This document shows, piece after piece, positions 1 through 4,773 of a DNA stretch of 9,477 nucleotides. The position numbers and the translations under genes are program-made. The notes beneath the pieces were generated by a model. The model did no database searches. It had not been told where the DNA came from and saw only the letters and a program-made list of their open reading frames with translations. The stretch's first letter is position 1; every line of letters begins with the position of its first letter. Source of the DNA: Eubacteriales bacterium (GTDB lineage: Bacteria; Bacillota; Clostridia; Peptostreptococcales; Anaerovoracaceae); contig JAQUJQ010000048.1 of the NCBI GenBank assembly GCA_028680875.1, positions 1 through 9,477 of the forward strand, read 5' to 3'.

Positions 1-42
1 TTTCAAAAGGAACCGGATCCATCTAATATTATGAAAGGCTAA
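1..42 (+). CDS. C-terminal tail of an upstream gene (partial, unidentified)
   Basis: Reading from base 1, frame 1 is open for 13 codons (FQKEPDPSNIMKG) and stops at TAA 40-42, eight bases before the ATG of the solute-binding protein. The polar, lysine-rich tail and the close spacing suggest the last residues of a co-transcribed gene, perhaps another subunit of the same ABC transporter. Thirteen residues do not identify a family. A random open frame of this length is also possible, so this call rests mainly on position. Confidence 0.35.
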   Translation, partial: FQKEPDPSNIMKG

Positions 43-50
43 AGTATTTT

Positions 51-2048
51 ATGAAACAATTAACAAGCATTAAGAGAACAACTGCCCTAATCCTTATCTT
101 TATTATGTGTTTATCATTAGTGGCTTGCGGTGAGGAATCATCAGCTGATACCCTGGTTATTGGAAATGGTCAGATGAACGGTGTGTTTAGTCCCTTCTTT
201 TCCGAGACCGACGATGACGGGCTTATTGTCCAGTTAACATCTATGACGTTGCTTCGTCCGGATCAGGAAGGGCAATTGGAAGGTTATGGCGCAAAATATG
301 AAGAACCTATAGAAACAGTGGATCAAAATGGAGAAGTTTTATTTACCACATATCGGTTTCAATTGCAAGAAGGGCTTCTATTTAGTGATGGAGAACCGAT
401 AACGGCAGATGATATCATATTCTCAATAAAGGTTCTTTGTGATCCGACATATAATGGATTATCTGCGGTGGGATCTTTACCAATTGTAGGATTGGCGGAA
501 TATAAATATGACACAAAGGATTATCAACAAGTAATCCTTGAACTTCAGAAAAAGGCAGAGAAAGTTCCTCAATCATTTATTGAAGATTATATTATGAAAT
601 GTGCAATAGAAGACTGCGGCTCTTATTTACCTGAAGAAATTGCCGGATATTTGGGGATAGATTTAGATCCTGCATTAAGTGAAGAAGAGCAGGCAGAAAT
701 ACTGATTCAAGCGTATTATGAATATGAACTGAAAAATTCATCGGATTATTATGTTGAAGGTGCCAAAACTGCTTATCTGACAGTTTTAGAAGAAGAATAT
801 TTTTCAAATCAGGCGGATAGAACACTGATATCGGAAATCAGCGGTGTAAAAAAGCTTGATGAGCAAACGGTAGAGATTACTTTGGAAGGGGTTCATCCTT
901 CAGCAATATGGGATTTGGCCGAAATTCCTATAGCCCCTGAACATTATTATTGTGACGGGCTTAAACAAGGAAGCTTTCAAAAGGGTCAGCTGGCGCCAAT
1001 AAGGGAAAAGGACAATAATCCTTTGGGTGCAGGACCTTATGTATTTGAAAAATTTGAAAATAATGTAGTTTTTTTAAACGCTAATGAGAATTATCTGCTG
1101 GGTCAACCGGAGATTCCCCAAATTAAGGTGGTAGTATCCACCGATGCAAACATGGTAGATGGAATCGTACGTTCTGAGATTGACATTGCACAGGTGGCCG
1201 CAACCCAGGAAGTGCTTATGAAAGCTGAAGATGAGGATCTGGGTATCATTACAACTGACTTTCAAGGATATGGATACATAGGAATCAACAGTGAAAATAT
1301 AGCTGATCAGAATATTAGAAAGGGTTTGTTAAGCCTTATGAACCGGGAGCCCGCTGTCAACACCTATTTTGGCGGTCTTGCCAAGGTCATTGAAAGGCCA
1401 ATGGATTCCTCTTCTTGGGCTTATCCGGATAATGCGGAGCCATTTTATTCATACGATGTAAATCAGGCATTAGATTATTTTAAAGAGGCCGGCTACCGGC
1501 AAGTTACAGAAAAAGGTAAGACTGTTTTAGAGAAAGACGGAGTCCCTCTATCTATAATTGCCGGAGTGGGGGGAGAAGGAACTATGGATCATCCTGCTGC
1601 TTTGGTTTTCACCCAAATGAAGACCGATTTGGAATCCCTTGGTGGGCAGCTGGAAATCATAGATTGTGATATGTCCGTATTGGTGGAAGGTTTATACCAG
1701 GGCAGTTGGGATTTATGGGCAGCATCCTGGGAGCTGGGAATGGATCCGGATATGAGCAGTCGCTATGCAACAGGAGAAGAAAGTAACTTTTATCGGATTT
1801 CAAACTCGAGGTTGGATGAACTTTTAAAACAAGCTGTCAGCACTGTAGAGATGAAAAAGAGAAAAGAACTGTATCAGGAAGCAATGGAGATTGTAATGGA
1901 CCAAGGGGTTGAACTTCCACTTTATCAAAGACAGGACATTAAAGTTTATAATCCCGGGGTGATTGATCCGGAATCCTTACCCGAAGAGATGAACAGTTAT
2001 TACGGATATTTAGAAGAAATACATAAATTGAGATTGGTAAAACCATAA
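51..2048 (+). CDS. ABC transporter substrate-binding lipoprotein, family 5 (peptide/nickel type)
   Basis: This is a complete 665-residue extracytoplasmic solute-binding protein that should deliver a ligand, typically an oligopeptide, to an ABC permease. Residues 1-25 form a lipoprotein signal peptide: basic N-terminus, hydrophobic core, then the lipobox LVAC with Cys26 as the lipidated residue. The family 5 signature FSDGEPITADDIIFSIKVL lies at about residues 111-129. Later family-like segments include the IAPEHYY block near 294-300, GAGPYVFEKFE, and a C-terminal lobe with WDLWAASWELGMDPDMS and the ELPLYQRQDI block typical of DppA/OppA-like proteins. At 665 residues it is longer than most family members; the excess lies in an acidic stretch at about residues 148-262. 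The ribosome-binding site is weak (GAAAGG at 33-38, 12 bases from the ATG), but the start is fixed by the signal peptide. Ligand and cognate permease cannot be told from this window. The gene probably ends the upstream transporter operon, because the next gene has its own riboswitch leader. Confidence 0.93.
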   Translation: MKQLTSIKRTTALILIFIMCLSLVACGEESSADTLVIGNGQMNGVFSPFFSETDDDGLIVQLTSMTLLRPDQEGQLEGYGAKYEEPIETVDQNGEVLFTTYRFQLQEGLLFSDGEPITADDIIFSIKVLCDPTYNGLSAVGSLPIVGLAEYKYDTKDYQQVILELQKKAEKVPQSFIEDYIMKCAIEDCGSYLPEEIAGYLGIDLDPALSEEEQAEILIQAYYEYELKNSSDYYVEGAKTAYLTVLEEEYFSNQADRTLISEISGVKKLDEQTVEITLEGVHPSAIWDLAEIPIAPEHYYCDGLKQGSFQKGQLAPIREKDNNPLGAGPYVFEKFENNVVFLNANENYLLGQPEIPQIKVVVSTDANMVDGIVRSEIDIAQVAATQEVLMKAEDEDLGIITTDFQGYGYIGINSENIADQNIRKGLLSLMNREPAVNTYFGGLAKVIERPMDSSSWAYPDNAEPFYSYDVNQALDYFKEAGYRQVTEKGKTVLEKDGVPLSIIAGVGGEGTMDHPAALVFTQMKTDLESLGGQLEIIDCDMSVLVEGLYQGSWDLWAASWELGMDPDMSSRYATGEESNFYRISNSRLDELLKQAVSTVEMKKRKELYQEAMEIVMDQGVELPLYQRQDIKVYNPGVIDPESLPEEMNSYYGYLEEIHKLRLVKP

Positions 2049-2062
2049 GAGAGATTTACATA
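2034..2062 (+). promoter_or_regulatory. Weak candidate promoter for the riboswitch leader
   Basis: TTGGTA (2034-2039) and TACATA (2057-2062) are separated by 17 bases and would start RNA near 2069, just before the aptamer. The matches to the sigma-A consensus are poor (4/6 and 3/6), and the -35 overlaps the end of the solute-binding protein gene. A promoter somewhere here is expected, because the riboswitch begins about 25 bases after the preceding stop codon, but read-through from upstream is an alternative. Confidence 0.2.
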
Positions 2063-2071
2063 GCAAATTAC

Positions 2072-2162
2072 ATCGATAAAGGCAAACCTGCCGAAAGGCA
2101 GGGACGCAAAACTAAAGGGTCTAACGCATTAATAATGCCATGATAGCCAGCTGCCGAAGGGA
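2072..2162 (+). promoter_or_regulatory. Cyclic di-GMP class I riboswitch aptamer (GEMM-I)
   Basis: The sequence matches the GEMM-I pattern in order. GGCAAACC (2081-2088) leads into a perfect hairpin: CCTGCC (2087-2092), GAAA tetraloop (2093-2096), GGCAGG (2097-2102). Next come the conserved GACGCAAA (2103-2110) and GGTCTAA (2118-2124), then a second hairpin GCATT/AATGC (2126-2130 with 2134-2138), CCATGATAGCC (2138-2148) and the closing CTGCCGAAGG (2151-2160). Aligned by eye to the Vibrio cholerae Vc2 aptamer, the ligand-contacting G20, A47 and C92 correspond to G2082, A2109 and C2154. The outer closing helix is short. A terminator lies about 80 bases downstream and the Tad pilus genes follow directly. 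The RNA should therefore bind cyclic di-GMP in the nascent transcript and control read-through into the pilus operon. The family call is firm; the direction of control is not visible directly. Confidence 0.93.
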
Positions 2163-2186
2163 ATTTTGCGTAAAAGACGGATTTTT

Positions 2187-2226
2187 GATCAAGAATTAAA
2201 TGAGAATAACTCATATTAATTTGATC
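2187..2226 (+). other. Long imperfect hairpin in the riboswitch expression platform
   Basis: Arms at 2187-2204 and 2210-2226 pair (GATCAA with TTGATC at the base, ATGAG with CTCAT at the top, an A/T-rich middle with small bulges) around a loop AATAA at 2205-2209. It has no U-run after it, so it is not a terminator. It sits between aptamer and terminator and would shorten the distance between them in the folded leader. A structural spacer role is inferred. Confidence 0.55.
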
Positions 2227-2241
2227 TGATCGTGTATATGC

Positions 2242-2275
2242 AAAGCTACAATTCGGCAGTGGATTGTAGCTTTTT
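2242..2275 (+). terminator. Rho-independent terminator of the cyclic di-GMP leader
   Basis: A perfect 11-bp stem, AAAGCTACAAT (2242-2252) with ATTGTAGCTTT (2263-2273), encloses a 10-base loop TCGGCAGTGG. The 3' arm runs into a U-tract (T2271-T2275). It lies after the aptamer and 32 bases before the tadV start, the usual place for a riboswitch-controlled attenuator. Its loop is complementary to the aptamer's 3' strand, which could form the basis of switching. Confidence 0.88.
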
Positions 2276-2307
2276 ATATGGTGAAGACGAAGAAGGAGTT
2301 AATCGGA

Positions 2308-2985
2308 ATGGGACCAACCCAATTGATGTTTTTTAGCGTAGGAATTAGTGGAGTTATGGGAGCAGTATCTGCCAACGGCATCGCATTTGTCAATAAAAAG
2401 TTAATCAAGGCTAGAAATATGGATGATAATAGGTTAATGCATGCAAGGAAGCGGGCAGGTATTGAAACACTCTTGTTCATTGTAATTTTTATGTTTCTCG
2501 GAATCTGGACTCAACATCCTTTGGATGCTTTTTATCGGATGTCAATATTTACAGTTTTATTTGGTATTGGGATAACAGATTTTTACTATCGAATTATACC
2601 TAATGAATATATAACTGCAATGGCATTTTTAGCTTTAATTATGCTGCTTAGCAAACAAAGTCAAATTTCACCATTAAATGCCTTAGCCGGTTCAGTTGTA
2701 GGAGGATTGATTTTTCTATATCCCTGCATAAAGAATCAAACTGTAGGCGGGGGAGACGTAAAGCTCTGTATTGCTGCCGGATTAAATGTTGGATTAGGTG
2801 GACTTTTAGCATCTCTTGTTTTTATGGGTTTATTACTTTTAATTTATACTGCCTATAAACAGCTAATTAAAGGTCAATCTATTCTGACGAACATGGTTCC
2901 ACTCGGACCTGTTTTAGCCACATCAATTTTTGCTCAAATCCTATTGATGGATATAATACCGAATTATGCTCGGTTTTTTATATAA
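2308..2985 (+). CDS. tadV: Prepilin peptidase, TadV/CpaA type (A24 family)
   Basis: This is a membrane aspartyl protease that cleaves the leader peptides of Flp-type prepilins at the cytoplasmic face of the membrane. It is 225 residues long and largely hydrophobic, with several membrane segments. The two catalytic aspartates of the A24 family are visible: GITDFYYRIIPN (Asp91) and VGGGDVKL (Asp150, the GGGD-x-K motif). A C-terminal PLGPVLA block matches the conserved GP motif of the family. The N-terminal methyltransferase domain of PilD-type enzymes is absent, as is normal for TadV/CpaA. The start at 2308 is preferred because AAGGAGTT (2293-2300) lies seven bases upstream. The in-frame ATG at 2278 would place translation start at the terminator U-tract with no ribosome-binding site. 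It is the first gene after the cyclic di-GMP leader and should be the first controlled by it. Likely substrates are the Flp pilin and TadE encoded next. Confidence 0.93.
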   Translation: MGPTQLMFFSVGISGVMGAVSANGIAFVNKKLIKARNMDDNRLMHARKRAGIETLLFIVIFMFLGIWTQHPLDAFYRMSIFTVLFGIGITDFYYRIIPNEYITAMAFLALIMLLSKQSQISPLNALAGSVVGGLIFLYPCIKNQTVGGGDVKLCIAAGLNVGLGGLLASLVFMGLLLLIYTAYKQLIKGQSILTNMVPLGPVLATSIFAQILLMDIIPNYARFFI

Positions 2986-3004
2986 GCGTTAAAATAGAAG
3001 GGAG

Positions 3005-3032
3005 TTGATTATCAATTAGGGTTCGAAATAAT
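3005..3032 (+). promoter_or_regulatory. Candidate sigma-A promoter for flp
   Basis: TTGATT (3005-3010) and AATAAT (3027-3032) are spaced by 16 bases and match the consensus at 4/6 and 5/6. RNA would start near 3039 and carry the inverted repeat and the flp ribosome-binding site. This would give the major pilin transcription independent of the riboswitch. It is inferred from motif matches only. Confidence 0.35.
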
Positions 3033-3042
3033 CCGTTATACC

Positions 3043-3072
3043 TAAACCAATGTTCTAAAGAACATAAACCAA
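3043..3072 (+). repeat. Inverted repeat nested in a direct repeat upstream of flp
   Basis: ATGTTCT (3050-3056) and AGAACAT (3059-3065) are perfect inverted arms two bases apart. They are flanked and overlapped by the direct repeat TAAACCAA at 3043-3050 and 3065-3072, whose copies start 22 bases apart, about two helical turns. The element ends six bases before the flp Shine-Dalgarno. It could be an operator for a dimeric regulator, or a small hairpin in the leader mRNA. Confidence 0.5.
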
Positions 3073-3088
3073 AAAACGGAGGTAAAAA

Positions 3089-3271
3089 ATGTTTAAAAAA
3101 ATTAAAAACCTTTGTAACAATGAAAGTGGACAAGGAATGGTCGAATATGGATTGATCATCGCCTTAGTTGCTGTCGTTGCAATTGTGGCATTAGCCTTTG
3201 TAGGAGACGGTCTTGGCGGTATTTTCAGCGGCATTGCCGACAAGTTGGGTAACTCTGTACCTACTACATGA
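3089..3271 (+). CDS. flp: Flp/Fap-type pilin (major Tad pilus subunit)
   Basis: This 60-residue prepilin is the structural subunit of the Tad (type IVc) pilus. It has a short basic leader (MFKKIKNLCNNESG) and the Flp processing motif G|xxxxEY as G14|QGMVEY, so cleavage by TadV after Gly14 would leave a 46-residue mature pilin with Glu at +5 and Tyr at +6. Residues 21-43 form the hydrophobic assembly helix. The short tail GGIFSGIADKLGNSVPTT is typical of Flp pilins. A strong ribosome-binding site, GGAGG (3078-3082), sits six bases before the ATG, in keeping with high expression. The gene is separated from tadV by a 103-base gap with a probable promoter and repeat element, and from tadE by a strong hairpin. 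Both suggest regulation separate from the assembly genes. The Cys in the leader is removed on processing. Confidence 0.95.
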   Translation: MFKKIKNLCNNESGQGMVEYGLIIALVAVVAIVALAFVGDGLGGIFSGIADKLGNSVPTT

Positions 3272-3282
3272 TTTTTTTATTT

Positions 3283-3314
3283 GGGAAACGTCAGCCTTTC
3301 GGTTGGCGTTTCCC
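3283..3314 (+). other. Strong intercistronic hairpin between flp and tadE
   Basis: GGGAAACG (3283-3290) pairs with CGTTTCCC (3307-3314). The stem continues inward as TCAGCC with GGTTGG (two G-U pairs), giving 14 bp around the loop TTTC (3297-3300). No U-tract follows it; the T-run lies upstream at 3272-3278, just after the flp stop. It is therefore not a canonical terminator on either strand. More likely it acts as a 3' stabiliser or processing/attenuation structure that makes flp mRNA more abundant than the downstream part. Confidence 0.7.
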
Positions 3315-3339
3315 GGAAAAATTGAAAGAAGGCGGAGAA

Positions 3340-3756
3340 ATGGAAAGACGAAAGAATAAGTATAAAAAAGAAAAAGGTCAGGCTCTTGTGGAGATGGCTA
3401 TTATATTACCTTTGGTCATTGCTCTGCTCTGTGGGACCATAGAGTTTGGTTGGTTATGCTTTAACCAAATTTCCATTTCCAATTTAGCAAGACAAGGAGC
3501 AAGAAAAGCTGTTGTTTATTCAGGAGGCCCCCCCAATTTAACAAGTATCCTTGCAGAGATAAACGAGGAAGCCCCGGAACAGATGCGTAATGGTATTAAT
3601 GTCTCCATCTCATATAGCAACTTTGAAAACCCAAGAGAAGGGGATGCGATTGTGCGAATCGATTATACCGCTAAGGCCATAACCCCGGTCCTCGGAATTA
3701 TAACTGCTAAAAATGAATACCTACTTTCAGCATCTTGTGTTATGAAGGTGGAATAA
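3340..3756 (+). CDS. tadE: TadE-like minor pseudopilin
   Basis: This 138-residue TadE-family protein is a membrane-anchored pseudopilin needed for Tad pilus assembly. A basic N-terminus (MERRKNKYKKEK) precedes G13|QALVE, where Glu18 is the +5 glutamate expected of a TadV substrate. A hydrophobic helix follows at about 19-40, and then the family-typical segment NLARQGARKAVVY. The rest is a small extracytoplasmic domain. The start at 3340 is chosen because AAGG (3329-3332) lies seven bases upstream and the pseudopilin leader has normal length from here. An in-frame ATG at 3268 overlaps the flp stop codon, lacks a ribosome-binding site and would have the hairpin inside its coding sequence. A run of seven C (3528-3534) encodes part of GGPP at residues 62-65. 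The gene ends two bases before tadG. Confidence 0.88.
   Translation: MERRKNKYKKEKGQALVEMAIILPLVIALLCGTIEFGWLCFNQISISNLARQGARKAVVYSGGPPNLTSILAEINEEAPEQMRNGINVSISYSNFENPREGDAIVRIDYTAKAITPVLGIITAKNEYLLSASCVMKVE
3528..3534 (+). repeat. C7 homopolymer tract inside tadE
   Basis: Seven consecutive C residues form the end of a Gly codon and two CCC proline codons (residues 63-65 of TadE). It is conspicuous in this AT-rich gene. Losing one C gives TAA two codons later; gaining one C gives TAA after about 18 codons. Tracts of this kind can slip, but seven is near the lower limit. Confidence 0.95.
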
Positions 3757-3758
3757 AC

Positions 3759-4757
3759 ATGGGACAAAAAGAAAGAAATAAAAGAAATAAAAGAGGATCT
3801 GCATTGATTATCGTAACAGTCTCTGTATCTGTATTGTTAACGATGGCTGCTTTGGTTGTAGATTTAGGATTGGCTTATTACCAAGGCAGTAAATTGCAGA
3901 ATGCAGCAGACGCTGCTGTTTTTGCAGGGGGAAGATTGTTACCTGCCGATACAGGAGACACGGAAAAGAAAAATAAAATGATCTCAATTATTGAAGAATA
4001 TTTACTAAAGAATGATATTTCAGATCAAGTTCTAAAAAATATTACATTTACCGATGAAATTGCCGGTACATATTACGGAATTGATTTGTCTTTAAATATG
4101 GAATCGAAAACCGGATTTGCAAAGATCCTCGGTATTGATCAGATTCCGATTGAAAAAAAAGCCGGTGTTTTAGTAAGACCAAGTCTTTCAGCAACTGATG
4201 TTGTACCAGTCAGCGTAGTGCAGTCAGAACTGGATGCCCTTCTTAATCAAGGGATTACAGATCACATCATCTTGAAGTTTGGAGGTGGAGACGGTACAGA
4301 GGGGGCCTATGGTGCGATCAACCTTTCCGGTGTTCAAGGCGGAGGAGCTAGCCAATACTCCAATTGGGTATTAAATGGTTACACATCAGAGGTTTCAGTG
4401 GGAGAAACTATGTACCCAATCGAACCCGGCAATATGGCAGGACCTACATCAGAGGCTTTTAATTTCAGGTATACTGCCTGTACCCATTATGGAACGGAAG
4501 GCGGCTGTACTAAGGACCATTTTGAACCTACTTGTCCAAGGGTTGTAAAAATTCCGGTGGTGGAATATGTAGGGTCAAAATATGTATTGATCAAAGGATT
4601 TGCAGTATTTATCCTGGAGGATTGCTATGCAAACGGAAATGCCGGAGAGGTTCAGGGAACATATGTTCAATCCGTTATAGGGGGGACTGCGGATTTTATC
4701 GGAGGAGAATCTTTTGCTGCCGAATATGGTGCTTATTGCATCACATTATCCCATTAA
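3759..4757 (+). CDS. tadG: TadG-like Tad pilus assembly protein
   Basis: This 332-residue protein has the N-terminal TadG/TadE-like module: a basic leader with an RNK-RNK tandem repeat, then GSALIIVTVSVSV and a membrane helix to about residue 41. The family signature KLQNAADAAVFAGGRLL follows at 45-61. TadG proteins are membrane-anchored accessory or minor-pilin-like components. Unlike Flp and TadE, position +5 after Gly13 is Ile18, not Glu, so TadV processing is doubtful. The C-terminal part (about 170-315) has Gly-rich GGGDGTEGAYGAINL and GGGASQY, then EPGNMAGPT, PRVVKIPVVEY and GFAVFILED, a pattern I recognise loosely from Gram-positive TadG-like proteins. Cys241, Cys250 and Cys259 recur every nine residues with His243 and His254 between; Cys289 and Cys327 follow. 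The start at 3759 is supported by AAGGTGG (3745-3751), seven bases upstream. The gene follows tadE by two bases, so the two are probably translationally coupled. Confidence 0.82.
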   Translation: MGQKERNKRNKRGSALIIVTVSVSVLLTMAALVVDLGLAYYQGSKLQNAADAAVFAGGRLLPADTGDTEKKNKMISIIEEYLLKNDISDQVLKNITFTDEIAGTYYGIDLSLNMESKTGFAKILGIDQIPIEKKAGVLVRPSLSATDVVPVSVVQSELDALLNQGITDHIILKFGGGDGTEGAYGAINLSGVQGGGASQYSNWVLNGYTSEVSVGETMYPIEPGNMAGPTSEAFNFRYTACTHYGTEGGCTKDHFEPTCPRVVKIPVVEYVGSKYVLIKGFAVFILEDCYANGNAGEVQGTYVQSVIGGTADFIGGESFAAEYGAYCITLSH

Positions 4758-4773
4758 AAGAAAGGACTATTTC

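Noticed and set aside
2049..2307. The leader as a tRNA, T-box or other RNA class
   Set aside because: No T-box consensus, tRNA fold or other familiar RNA pattern is visible. The GEMM-I landmarks (GAAA-capped stem, GACGCAAA, second hairpin, GATAGCC) account for the sequence well.
3001..3020. A short coding gene between tadV and flp, suggested by the ribosome-binding-like GGGAG at 3000-3004
   Set aside because: The only nearby start, TTG at 3005, reaches a stop after four codons; no other start follows at useful spacing.
3272..3314. The flp-tadE hairpin as a bidirectional intrinsic terminator
   Set aside because: Downstream sequence on the + strand is GGAAAAATTG with no T-run. On the - strand the bases after the stem are A-rich. 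The upstream T-run is on the wrong side for either direction.
4383..4455. Repeated ACATCAGAGG at 4383-4392 and 4446-4455 in tadG
   Set aside because: A 10-base repeat inside coding sequence encoding similar Thr-Ser-Glu residues; no flanking structure or further copies, so likely chance.
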